From NCBI GenBank assembly GCA_936432065.2, contig OW386293.2, positions 94,571,795-94,635,794 of the forward strand: a DNA stretch of 64,000 nucleotides. The letters run 5' to 3'. The stretch comes from Rutpela maculata (taxonomy: Eukaryota; Arthropoda; Insecta; Coleoptera; Cerambycidae). The notes beneath the pieces were generated by a model, which was given only the letters and a program-made list of their open reading frames with translations, did no database searches and was not told where the DNA came from. Within the stretch, counting starts at the first letter, position 1; the number at the start of each line of letters is the position of its first letter. Positions 35,027 through 44,948 of this stretch are shown here, piece by piece. A program made the position numbers and the translations under genes.

Positions 35027-35048
35027 TTTTAACATTTTAAAATGAAAA

Positions 35049-35706
35049 CCGCAGCCCAAGGAATCACTACTTCCACATCCAGATTTCCTATCCAAGCCTC
35101 TCAAAATGAAAACACTATATTTGCACTCCACCATGTGGAAATAATTGTTTATGAAATTTTCTAAATGAAAACCAAAAAACGATATGCCACATCGATAGTG
35201 GGGGTTGGGGTGGTGGTAGGAGGTGATACGCGGGTGGATGAAGTGGAAAATTTTTTGAGGCCTTTGGTTCCTGTACACACTAAATCACAATTTTTTTTTC
35301 ACCCCCTTTAATAATCGCGTGGGGGGTGATAATGGGGGTAGTTAATGCCAAAAACTTTTCTAAGAATTTAACTTCTTTTATATAATAATAAACTAAATAC
35401 CAAATTTTATGGACTCTTACTTGCTTAATTTACCTATTTACCCCCATTTATCCCAATTTACCACTCAACCCTTTAACAGAATAAGAACAAAATATAACCT
35501 AATTCCAGATCTCGTTAAAATACATATGTGTACCAATTTTCAAGTCAATATCTTAAACGGTTCCAGAGTAATCGTGCACCCAAAACGTCAGAGACCGACG
35601 CGATAGAAATTATTTTTTGCTTCAACTTAAAATCTCGACATGTCATAACATTCTAAGCCTATTTAAATAAATGTTTTCAAAATTACTACACTTATACTGG
35701 AAGTGG
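35049..35706 (-). repeat. Family A repeat, copy 6
   Basis: It begins CCGCAGCCCAAGGAATCACT and ends near CTTATACTGGAAGTGGG, where the terminal hairpin is decayed. It is more diverged than copies 2-4. Confidence 0.8.
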
Positions 35707-35799
35707 GAGCAATACGTAGAAAATGGCATGACAAAAATATAAACAATTATAATGTGCCGTAGAGTACACGGTGGAAGTAATCTACTTCAAGCACTTTCT

Positions 35800-36276
35800 T
35801 TGAGGAAACGCATCTATACTGCTCGAGGTAACCCACTGCGCATCCGTTTTACTCGAGGAAGCCCACTGCGTATCCGTATACTGCGCATCAACAGTACCTA
35901 CTCAAGGAAAGCATATGCGCATCCATTATACTCGAGGAAACCTACTACGCATCCATACCACCCGAGATAACCAACTTCGCATCCAAACTACTCGAGGTAA
36001 CCCACTGCGCATCCATGTTACTCGAGGAAACCCAATGCGCATCCATACTACTTGAGGTAACCTATTGCGCATCTATGTTACACGTGAAAACCCACTGCGC
36101 ATCCATACTACTCAAGGTAATCCATTGCGCATCCATTTTATTCGAGGAAATCTACTGCGCATCCATATTACTTGGAGTAACGTACTGCGCATCTATAGTA
36201 CTCGAGGAAAGCCACCGCGCATCCATAGTACTCGAGGAAATCCACTGCGCATCTATATACTACTCGAGATAACCCA
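35800..36276 (+). repeat. 30-bp minisatellite, ~15 units
   Basis: A tandem unit close to CTGCGCATCCATACTACTCG followed by AGGTAACCCA repeats about 15 times with point variation. Many units contain CTCGAG. The period is a multiple of three, so all frames stay open and chance ORFs of 72-90 codons appear. I do not call them genes. Confidence 0.9.
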
Positions 36277-36439
36277 CTTATTAAAGAATAAAGAAAATAA
36301 TAGAAACACCGAACAGGTTGCATGGTATTTTAATTGAAAATCGTAGAAGCTAGATACACACGGAAGGACGCGTTGCTATATCCTCATCTATCCTTGAACC
36401 ATTGGTATCAATTTAGCAACATGTTTATAAACCTTAAAA

Positions 36440-37052
36440 TTCCACATCCACGTTTTCTATCCAAGTCTCTCACAAAGAAGAAAAAAATTGCACTCCACTA
36501 TGTGAAAATTATTTATGAAACGTTAATAACATAATATTTGAAATCGCCTACTCCAAAAACCTATAAAACGATATGTCACATCGGTAGTGAGGGGTGGTGG
36601 AAGGGGGTGGTAGAGGGGGCAAATGAAGTAAAAAATATGTTGACGCTTTTCCACCCCCCTTTAATAGTGAGGTGGGAGTGGTAATGGGAGTAATTTTTTG
36701 AGCCCTTATCTTTTCTTATATATACTAAATACCAATTTTATGGACTCTTACATGCTCGATTTACTTATTTACCCCCCCTTTATCCCAATTTACCCTTCAA
36801 CGGAATAAAATGAAAATATAATCTAGTTCCAGTTCTCGTTAAAATACATACGTGTATCAAATTTCAAGTCAATATCTTTAACGGTTCCAGAGTAAACATG
36901 CGCACAAAAAAGTTACGGGCAAACAGAAATTTTTTTTGCTCAAATTTAAAATCTCGACGTCTCATGACATTCTAAGCCTATTTGAACAATGACAGTTTTT
37001 TTTAATTTTTTTGCCGTTACTATACTTCCACTGGATGTGATTGATGTGAAAG
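36440..37052 (-). repeat. Family A repeat, copy 7
   Basis: Its 5' end lacks the CCGCTGCCC leader and starts at TTCCACATCCACGTTTTCTA. It ends with TATACTTCCACTGGATGTGA. The C-rich region near 36580-36790 is shorter than in copies 2-4. Confidence 0.75.
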
Positions 37053-37259
37053 TAATAAAATTCACTTTATCACGTTGTGCGCATTTGTGATGCACATGGT
37101 ACATGGAACTTTTACTTAATTTTCTTTGTTATGTATTATTTAATATTATATCAAAATGGTTTATTTTACTGGGAAAAAAAATGTTTTATGTTGCCAGCAG
37201 CTCATTGGGTTTTTATATTTAATTGTTATGAAAATAAACAGACAGGCAGGCAGGCAGAA

Positions 37260-37372
37260 TTTTTTTTTTCGCTCAAACTTAAAATCTCGATGTTTCGTGA
37301 TATTCTAAGCCTATTTGAACAATAAAAATTTTAAAAAATTTTTTTGTTACTATACTTCCACTGGATGTGAAA
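37260..37372 (-). repeat. Family A repeat, copy 8 (3' end only)
   Basis: Only the last 110 bp remain: TTCGCTCAAACTTAAAATCT to TACTTCCACTGGATGTGA. They follow CAGGCAGGCAGGCAG, the family's simple-sequence core. Next to it, 37378-37452 matches the right arm of the TTAA MITE at 1412-1799. Confidence 0.7.
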
Positions 37373-37697
37373 AATTATACTATGTTTGGTTTCTCAAATA
37401 TTTGCGATAAATCGAAAATAAACGCTACTCCCCTCTCATTCTCCAAAATCCCATTATTAACAATAAAAATGTCGCGTCGGCCCCTTGTCAACAATGTATC
37501 GACTAGACTGATAATAAGGTGGCAAAGAAATATAAAGATAAATCACGTCTACAGAGAATTATCGTATACCATATTACGCCTTTCTTTCTCGATGTATTAC
37601 ATATTAAACACATTGTCCGAATATTAAATTTATTGCATCTTACCGAAGACGAACATACATTTTCAATTTCACTGAATTGGGAAAGATTTTTAAGATT

Positions 37698-37913
37698 TTA
37701 CAAACTAATATAGGTTTGTTTGCAGGCTATATGAAATTTCACTTTGACTTTTCCACTTAAAATATTTTCCTCTTGTTGCAAAATCTTTTCGACACAAATG
37801 TCTCGCCTTTTTACCGTGGCATATATAATTGTTTTTACTCCTTGCAATCTAGGATTTTGTCTCACTAATTTGTCATTATCTTTCAAAGTTTGTCCACAGA
37901 ATAAACATTCCAT
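37698..37913 (-). CDS. Small zinc-binding-like frame, possible transposon protein N-terminus
   Basis: A 71-residue frame begins MECLFCGQTLKDNDKL and ends FHIACKQTYISL. The pattern CxxC, about 55 residues, HxxxC with KRRDICVEKI between resembles the N-terminal C2HC-like domain in many insect transposon-associated proteins, where a CxFC start, an RxD block and an HxxCRxxY end recur. That recognition is from memory of the pattern, not a search. It lies in the 6.9-kb element and could be the remnant of its protein. Downstream frames are closed. Confidence 0.4.
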   Translation of the reverse strand: MECLFCGQTLKDNDKLVRQNPRLQGVKTIIYATVKRRDICVEKILQQEENILSGKVKVKFHIACKQTYISL

Positions 37914-39590
37914 TGTTAAGCACTAAATAATATGTTAATAACTCAATAAAAATAACTAATACTCATTTGCATTCACATTATATAAAGAAAAGTTTGTTTC
38001 TAACTGGCATAATATAAGATTACTTGTATTAAATAGTCCACACTTGCCGGACATCTAGGCCTCTAGGATCGAAAAACTCAGCTTTAAATAACAAAATTTC
38101 GAAAACTATAAGTCGTAGAGACCTGATTTTTGTTTTAAAAACTTCCTTGAGGTGTAGACTTTATTTCATACGCAGATGGTATGTCAAAATTCCTTAAAAT
38201 AAAAAAGTTTTTCGCTTACTGAAAAAAGCGCTGCAAGGGAAGTAAATGTTCAAGTTTTACCTCGTTTTACAGAAAAATTAGATTTTCCATAAAAACAAAA
38301 TTTAAGCAGTGACCTTCGCCCACATTTACTCCATCAATTAAAAAAAAAATACGTATAATTATCTCAATTGGTTCCGGAGATATCACGAGGGATGTGTGAA
38401 AATGTAAGAAAAATTAATTTTGACAGATTTATAACATTTTTCGTCATAAAAATAGTTTGACCTCCCAAAAAATATTGTAATTGGACATTACAGATGGCCA
38501 AGGACCTAATCTATCATGCTGTGAAGGTCCCATGTGGTTGTACCTTCAAAAATTTTTTTTCAAGAAGGAAGCTACTTTTTCGTCGTTTTACGGTGCACTA
38601 ATACAACAAATGACACGGACCATGCGAGTGCTATCAGCCGACTGAGGGACTGAGATTGACGAGATTGCTAGACCTCAATGTCGGTGGCGCCTAACTATCC
38701 CACAGACCCTGCCCGCACTACGATATTAAGTACACGGCTGCATCTCTATAAGGACTCTTCACTCAACGATGTGACGTTGAAAATTTCATCGTAAAACGTT
38801 TCATCAACGGCTACGATGTTTTAAATCAAATCAAATAAGCTTTATTGTCTAAAAAGTACAAAAGATTTTAAAAACGTTTATTAAACATACGTGTGCCCAT
38901 TGGGTATTAAATGGACTACTAATCAACGTTAGTTACAAGTTATTTTCATGTTTTTATTATTAGTCATAATACTACGTTTATCGGATATAAAATAAACCAC
39001 CTATGATCAATATATGGTTGATTTTCATTGTTTCTTCAACGTCAAATATTGTCCCCTTTTAACGTTGCATTATTATGTTTAATAAATGTTTATTAAATAA
39101 TATCTAATAGCGGATAGTTGTAAAACGGGTCTAGAACATGTTAAAGCCCTTGTGTTATGAATACAATCAAATATACCTAACATTTGTTATCAAAACGATG
39201 GTATTTTAATGACCAATTTCCGGGGGGGAAAATAGTTTTTTCCCGGGTAAAAGCCCCAAAAAATAAAAACTCTGTTTTTATCCATCTCTGAATAATATCC
39301 AACAATGGAAATACATGCAATTTCAATTCATCGCTTCCAATATAAAAATTTCCATTTTTTCACATGTCAAGTGGTGGTGTAGTTCTTAAGTTTTTACTCG
39401 GAACCCACGTAGCTTTTGGATGTAGTTCTTTTTCCTTCACTTTATTTTATACCGAGTGTTTCACCAACTAAGTTCGTATGATAGAATTAAAAATGTCTAA
39501 AACTAACATTATTTACAAAAAACTGCAAAGAATATCCTATAGACTGTGTAAAAATTATATTTAAGGTCCAGTAAATCGACGAAGAGTATA

Positions 39591-41065
39591 ACGCTTCCTT
39601 TTCCTAGTTTACAGTTTCATGCTGCTAGACAATCCTCATATTGTCTGTCAGTACATCTTGGCGAAAGATTTGATGACAAACTTCCAACACTAATTTTCTT
39701 AGATTTAAGTAAATCTTTTGATTATATACTAGACAAACTAGCTTTCATGATAGAAGTTAATGTCATTGTAATTTTCAAATAGGATAATTCTCACTCGGTG
39801 GAATTTGATAACATCGTAAGGTTTTATCATCTTTAAATTTGGTAGTACCTCATAAGTAGGTAAAGAAAACGGTTAGTATAAGCCAAAAAAAGTGGATAAA
39901 TATGTTGACTTCTTGGCATTGTATTAATCATATCAACATCAAAACTGTGAATTTGGGAGGTTATGTTCCATTGTGTGTATAACACACTTTGATTTTGGAG
40001 AAATATATTGGTTTCAAGACTAGTTCGGTTTCACTTTAAAAAACAAGAACACATTAGTGGTATATAAGGCTCAATCAATCTACTAAACACCATATTCGAA
40101 TAGTAAATAAACAAACGCGGTATTCATATGGAGTATAAATAAATAATGACAGACAAAAGTCTCGAAAAAGGTTATGTTCTGTTCATTATTTGACATTTGT
40201 TTGGTATCCCAAGCTGACTTCACATGTGTTGCTTCTGTGTTTACTCGTACTTCACAACTTATGATTAGCTATTGATCGTTGACAACGTAAACCGAGCAAT
40301 CAAAAGTCAGTGTGAGGATCGCGATATCTTGCATGTCAACAGTAGCATGGGATTGAGGGGAATATATCACGGTACTCAAAGTGCTGGTGTTGTCCAATCA
40401 ATTGGTGTAGATAAGTCAGTACATCATCATATTAAAAATTGCATTTGTTTTAATTTTCTGCAAGCTTCTACTGCTTCTGAAAAATAAAAGGCATATTATC
40501 ACGTCCCTTCTTTCTTTTCTTTTTTTTCATTAAGTATCCAAATATGATATTGGCTAAATTTGTAAGAATACCCTATTGAGAAAAATATACTAGTTGCAAA
40601 AATAATCTGAGCAACTTTTAGATCCATTGGTATTCCTCATTTTTCAATGTTTTATTCACAGATACAATCTTTCCAAAACAAATAAAGACAGACTCTTTTG
40701 AAAAAAGAATAGAGACCACAGCCAATATCGTTAATTATTACAAAACCAACTACCACAGAATCAGTATCATTTCTGAGTCTAACACTAGTCACTAGATAGG
40801 TAATAGCTTAACCTGCGATAACCACATTGAAAAATATATACCACATGTAACAGTTTTAAAGATGATAATGATTGAAATTTGGAACATACTTAATAAACGT
40901 CACTTTTTGACATAAATGATTTTTTTCCACTTCCAGTTTCATAAGTGACACTAACTTGATTTTCAAATGGAAAACCCTGTATATTATTGCATTTTTAAAT
41001 TCTGCATAATTTTCTGAATCCAATGAAACCACATAAGTGACAATATGTCAAACGTCAATATTTAT
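39591..41065. other. Intron sequence, no confident feature
   Basis: A 71-codon frame at 40272-40487 (NRAIKSQCEDRDILHVNSSM region) has more balanced codons than its surroundings, but I recognise nothing in it. No repeat partners were seen. Confidence 0.35.
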
Positions 41066-41223
41066 TATACTCTTCGCAAAAAACGAAGAGTATATTGCAT
41101 TTGATCGGCAAATTTCTAAAACCGTAAATATCACTCGCAGAGAAAAAAATTTCATATCATTGTGTTAGTGAACGAATTCTGAACAACTTTCAAAATGTCC
41201 GTCTGTCTGTCTGTCTGTCTGTC

Positions 41224-41255
<32 letters not shown>

Positions 41256-41817
41256 CGTCCGTCATGTTTCTTTAAAGCACGATAACTTAAGAAAGAAAAG
41301 TCCGATTGTTGAAATTTGGAAAGTAAGTTAATGTTAACTATTGTTTTTGAAGAAAATCAATCAGTAAATAAGAAAGTTATTAATCATTTAATTTAAAAAA
41401 AATATATTTTCTTCATTTTTGTCGCTTGTGGTTAAATAGAAATCTTGCGAAATTTTATCTCTATAATATATTTTTTCTTTGTTTATACATTTTACTAATA
41501 TATATTTCATAATATACCTAATGCGTTGAAATATGATTCTCGAAAGATATATACTACAGACGTTCAGTTTATCTAGCAAGGTGTGATGGCGCAGTGGCTA
41601 AAGTTTTGGCTTGCAATCAAAAGATCGTGTGTTCGAATCCCAGAAAGGTTGGATGTTTTTTTTTCAATTTTTTTTCATATATTTGTTTTCACAATAAAGT
41701 TGGTATCACAAAATTTAGGATGTCCAAAAACTAACATTATTTACAAGAAATCTGCGAAGAGTATCCTATAGAATTTGTAACAATTATATAAAAAGCTCAG
41801 TAAATTGGCGAAGAGTA
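41066..41817 (-). repeat. Family B Helentron-like repeat, uninterrupted copy
   Basis: One end is the hairpin TATACTCTTCG, CAAAAAA, CGAAGAGTATA (41066-41094). The other end is CGAAGAGTA (41809-41817), the subterminal inverse of that sequence. A GTCTGTCTGTCC simple repeat (41193-41262) occupies the core. This hairpin-plus-subterminal-repeat-plus-microsatellite layout resembles Helentron-associated elements. A tRNA-like segment lies inside at 41581-41652. Confidence 0.75.
41581..41652 (+). other. tRNA-like segment (SINE-head-like) inside family B
   Basis: The box A-like TGGCGCAGTGG (41587-41597) and box B-like GTTCGAATCC (41631-41640) are spaced as in a tRNA. An anticodon stem TTTGG/TCAAA with loop CTTGCAA can form, which would read UGC (Ala). 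The D and T stems pair poorly and there is no clean acceptor stem. I read it as a tRNA-derived pol III promoter relic, not a functional tRNA. Confidence 0.5.
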
Positions 41818-42823
41818 CCTACGTTTTTAGCTTGTTTCAATTAACTTTTTACTTTTCCATTTAAGTGTGCTCTGACAGTTCCGATTTATTCTAATTGACC
41901 CGTGTAATGCTAGAAAAATCGAAATACCGTCCAAAATACTAAATTATATGATTTATAAACAAATAAAGATCTTCAAAATATTTTTTGGGACAAAACACAA
42001 CTTTTTCCAATGGAACTATATTGGTACCGTGGTACCATGTACTATATTAATAAGGTATCTCATTTATTAAGTATATAGGTTCCAAATTTCAATCGTTTAT
42101 CTTTGAAACTAATGGAAAATGTGAGGTGTACCATATGATCTGTTACACGCAGTATATTTAATATTTTGAAGTAATGGTTGGAACATTTGTTTAAGTGATT
42201 TAAATTAAATGAGAAATTACTGGAAATTATTCAGAAAAATGGCAGATATAACTAGATTGGTCACCATGATAAAACCGTTATGTGGAAAATATGTCATTGT
42301 CTCATTTTTAGCAAATAGATATATTGATAGCAAATTATTTCTTTCAAGCATAATCTTATTAAGGACAGCCTCTGCTTTTTAATTGGCGGATTTTCTGTTA
42401 CGAGTCTGAATTAAGATGGCTAAATCATTATTCAAATTCTAAATGGAAGAATTGGTTATTTAACCTAACAGACTGCCTTTTGTTTACCATATATATGTAG
42501 TAATTAAAAAGTATTTATGTTTGTAAACATTTGGTGAATAATAAATGTATTATTATTATAGGGATAAAAAATAAAAATAAACTTTTTAAGGTGAACTGAA
42601 ACATTGATTTTCAGATTTGGATAATTTATCAACTGTATTGCAGGTTTTCTTATCGAGCCACCTATTTGGAGTGTTGCACAGTTTTTGGATTAGTTCATCT
42701 AGAAATAAATAACTTTTTTTGGTTTAAAAATTCCATTCAAATAAAAAATTCAATGAAATATACTGAAACAACATTATGACTGATCAGTACCCAACATGTT
42801 TGATGTAGTTTATTCTGACGCAG
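41818..42823. other. End of the 18-kb Hrb27C intron
   Basis: AT-rich, no repeat or coding signal. The acceptor is TTCTGACGCAG at 42823. Confidence 0.6.
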
Positions 42824-42901
42824 GTCCAAATGCAGGCAGTGGCGCAGCCAGCTGGAACAGTTGGAACATGCCACAAAATAGCGGCTCGACAGGTCCTTCT
42901 G
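42824..42901 (+). CDS. Hrb27C: Hrb27C exon, SWNSWNMP block
   Basis: A 78-bp exon in phase 1/1 encodes GPNAGSGAASWNSWNMPQNS, then GSTGPSG. SWNSWNMP is also present in fly Hrb27C. The fly protein has about a dozen extra residues (a DMYN segment) just before this block. They are absent here, so another short exon may exist in the 18-kb intron or have been lost. The donor is GTAAGC at 42902. Confidence 0.9.
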
Positions 42902-42964
42902 GTAAGCAAGTAGCAATTTACATATTAAGGGCGTAATACTAAGTCATTCAACTGTTGCTGACAG

Positions 42965-43207
42965 GTTATATTGCAGGGGATATGTATTCTAGGGGGCAGT
43001 CTGGTCCAGGTGGCCCTGCCACCCCCAGCGCCCCCCCAAACATGTCCGCTACCGGCAGCAATTCCAAACCAGGCTCGGACTACTCCAGCTACCCCAGCTA
43101 TGGATCGTACTCGGCGGCTGATGCTGGCTACGGCGCCCCACCCCGTTCCTATGGCAGCGACGCAGGCTCACAAGTCGGAGGCTATTCATCGCAACCCCCG
43201 AACGCAG
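42965..43207 (+). CDS. Hrb27C: Hrb27C exon, Ser/Tyr/Gly-rich tail
   Basis: It follows a 63-bp intron. It encodes GDMYSRGQSGPGGPATPSAP and then a Ser/Tyr/Gly-rich stretch (SDYSSYPSYGSYSAADAGYG, APPRSYGSDAG). DMYSR matches fly Hrb27C. Two in-frame acceptors, CAG at 42964 and at 42976, would differ by four residues (YIAG). The donor GTGCTA at 43208 is weak. If it is not used, the frame reads 14 more codons to TGA at 43249-43251, which gives an alternative C-terminus. Confidence 0.88.
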
Positions 43208-43296
43208 GTGCTAAACATTTCAATGATTTTAAAGAGTGGCCCAGTTCTTGACAACCTTTTGATAATATTTGTACCACCAATGTGACTCCCACTCAG

Positions 43297-43483
43297 ATCC
43301 CGTTGAACAACTGTGCTCCCAAAAATATCCGCGTCTACTTCAATGCAGTCAAAACGACGTTTTACCCTTCCGATGGCGCCGTCAAGCACCCCGTGCTCGC
43401 GGAGGCCGACGAGGAGCACAGTTGGGCGGCGGAGGGGCCAGCGGGTGTCACATTGAAGCATGTCAACAACTTAAATAATATGG
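43297..43483 (+). CDS. Unrecognised coding-like exon, 62 codons
   Basis: I do not recognise the product. The frame starting ATC CCG TTG after ACTCAG encodes KNIRVYFNAVKTTFYPSDG and later EADEEHSWAAEGPAGV and KHVNNLNNM. By my count 44 of 62 codons end in G or C, far above the AT-rich surroundings, and this is strong coding evidence. The right border GGTATGTG is a good donor in phase 1. The left border needs a phase-0 donor that I cannot place. The same reading frame is closed from the Hrb27C exon by TGA at 43249. If spliced from Hrb27C instead (phase 1) it would be read in another frame, RGG-like, ending at a stop near 43476. It may belong to a nested gene or a decayed gene copy. Confidence 0.55.
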
Positions 43484-44120
43484 GTATGTGTTGTAACAGT
43501 TGGAAACGTGTTGGCTTGATAAACATGAAGAGAGCAGCCGGACTGGTCACTCCCCTCAAACACAATTATCTTGATTAGACAGACATATGACTCGTCGGCA
43601 TCCGCACCATCTGTTAGCTATCCTGACTGTTGTAGTTGGTCCGCACCTGCATGGACGGACACACTGTTGGTTTTTGTTTTATTAGTTAGTTCAGGATTAT
43701 TAGATCTAAATTTATTTGATCCGGGGAAACCTCGACGTCGGATTTCTGGCCCTGAAATAACTTCACTTAACAGCTGACGATGACTTACCGAATTTCAAAA
43801 GGGTCGTTAAAATTGGATGTGCCCTAAAAAGACACTATAAAACTTTCCGAAATGTGAAAGTTGCAATATATGAATATCTGTTAGCGTGTTCTAAAAGTTT
43901 TAAAAAATATTGTTTTTCCACATCGCAAGTACTTTTGTATGGAAATTTTCAATTTTTTGTACTAGCTATTAATGAAACAAAAATTATTCCTCAAATTTGC
44001 CTTTTGTGTTTTGTTTTTGTTTTTCGAACTACATGCTTTTGCCTTTTCTTTTACCTTACATGAACGACTCGTTTTGACAGGACAACATAAACGAATAAAA
44101 CGTAAAATAATGTCAAGCTA
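43484..44120. other. Intron with moderately GC-rich segment
   Basis: The 43490-43800 stretch is less AT-rich than most of the intron (CGTCGGCATCCGCACC, GGGGAAACCTCGACGTCGG) but has no open frame with a recognisable motif. It could be a decayed part of the same coding-like unit as 43297-43483. Confidence 0.3.
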
Positions 44121-44948
44121 TACAGGGTATTTTAGTTAAAAGTCCCCAGGCCAATATCTTGGAAAATAATAAAGATATTTAATATTTGTGAATGGCGTAT
44201 GAGTTATATTAAAAAGTTAGAACTTTTTCTTTCCAGATCAGAGAGATGGTGCTGCGGTGCTAAATTATTTTTCAGTGGCTGGAACCTTTAAACGTGATTC
44301 ATATGATTTAAGACGTAAAATATTAGTGATTTTTATTATTCAGAAAATTTTGTAAAAACCAGCCGTTTTAGAACTTCATGACTTTTTTAATTTTTTTTGC
44401 CTACATACATTTTGAGAACTCCTGTAACTTTTTTGTGAATCATTTTAGAACATTGGTTATTTAGAACTTTTACCTTAAGTACAATACTCCCTATATTATT
44501 ACATATTTTGAAAATTCTTACTAATATCAAGTTTTAGGGATATAATTGCATTTGAAGAATTTTCAAAATATGTAATAATATAGCAAATATATTTAATAAG
44601 ATAAAAGTTCTAAATTAACGATGTTCCAAAATTATTAACAAAAAAGTTACAGGAATTTTGAAAATATAAGTAGACAAAAAATTGTAGAAATAGAATGATG
44701 TAGCACCAAAACGGCTGGTTTAACAAAATTTCCTATATAATCAGAATTATTCATAGTTTACTCCTTAATCATATGAATCATGTTTAAAGGCTCCAGCCAT
44801 CGAAAAATAATTTAGCACCGAAGAAAAAATTCTAACTGCACTTATTCACTGTCTTTTTTATATCAGTCATATGCCATTCACAAATTTCAAATGGCTTCAT
44901 TAGTTTTCGAGATAATGGCCTGGGGACTATTAACTGAAACACCCTGTA
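44121..44948. mobile_element. Fold-back element with TACAGGGTG ends
   Basis: Arms of about 400 bp are reverse complements. The outer ends are TACAGGGTATTTTAGTTAAA and, on the complement, TACAGGGTGTTTCAGTTAAT. Both continue into a CCCCAGGCC block. The centre is near 44530. TA flanks each end. Non-coding and similar in design to 2025-5903. Confidence 0.8.

Larger units (their letters stand above)
31890..38768. mobile_element. 6.9-kb TIR element, Mutator-like or unassigned
   Basis: The ends CGTTGATTGAAGAGTC and, on the complement, CGTTGAGTGAAGAGTC are followed by TATA-containing sequence. The direct repeat ATGTGAC flanks it (31883-31889 and 38769-38775). The other 1144-bp copy (about 30917) has the uninterrupted sequence, which proves insertion. 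It contains five family A repeats, a 30-bp minisatellite and a short minus-strand zinc-binding frame. No complete transposase is visible, so the superfamily is uncertain. Confidence 0.7.
28930..39290. mobile_element. Large hAT-like insertion cluster, 10.4 kb
   Basis: It starts CAGAGATGGCAATGGGTTTT and ends with the complement CAGAGATGG at 39282-39290. The same end type carries a perfect 8-bp duplication at 21021-22444. Here the flanks (AGAATATA and AATAATAT) match poorly, so the duplication has decayed or the ends come from two copies. The interior holds GGGTTTTTTCCC repeats, nested CCCAGTGGGCACACATACG-ended MITEs, a 1.14-kb duplication and a further 6.9-kb element. No transposase is seen. 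Confidence 0.6.
27844..39590 (-). mobile_element. Family B Helentron-like element, interrupted copy
   Basis: The right-hand remnant ends CGAAGAGTATA (39580-39590) and the left side starts TATACTCTTCG (27844). At the left, TATACTCTTCG and a following decayed CGAAGAATATA form the family's terminal hairpin. Interior segments 27844-28109, 28772-28929 and 39291-39590 align in order with the uninterrupted copy at 41066-41817. Two insertions, 28110-28763 and 28930-39290, stretch a roughly 0.75-kb element to 11.7 kb. Confidence 0.75.

Noticed and set aside
35800..36276. CRISPR-like regularly spaced repeats
   Set aside because: The unit repeats without unique spacers and the DNA is eukaryotic.
35752..36337. 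Overlapping 72-90 codon frames with repeated CASILL or LRIHTT peptides
   Set aside because: They arise from the 30-bp minisatellite, whose period keeps all frames open. No start context or family.
40272..40487. 71-codon plus-strand frame
   Set aside because: Codon use is slightly better than background, but there is no recognisable motif and no splice sites matching neighbouring exons.
41581..41652. A functional tRNA gene (anticodon UGC)
   Set aside because: The D and T stems pair poorly and no acceptor stem forms. Only the promoter boxes and the anticodon arm look tRNA-like.
43186..43565. Minus-strand and alternative-frame ORFs, including an RGG-like plus-strand frame (43269-43478)
   Set aside because: Codon third-position bias supports the frame starting at 43297. 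The RGG-like peptide is probably an off-frame reading, though it would follow if Hrb27C spliced in phase 1 to 43297.
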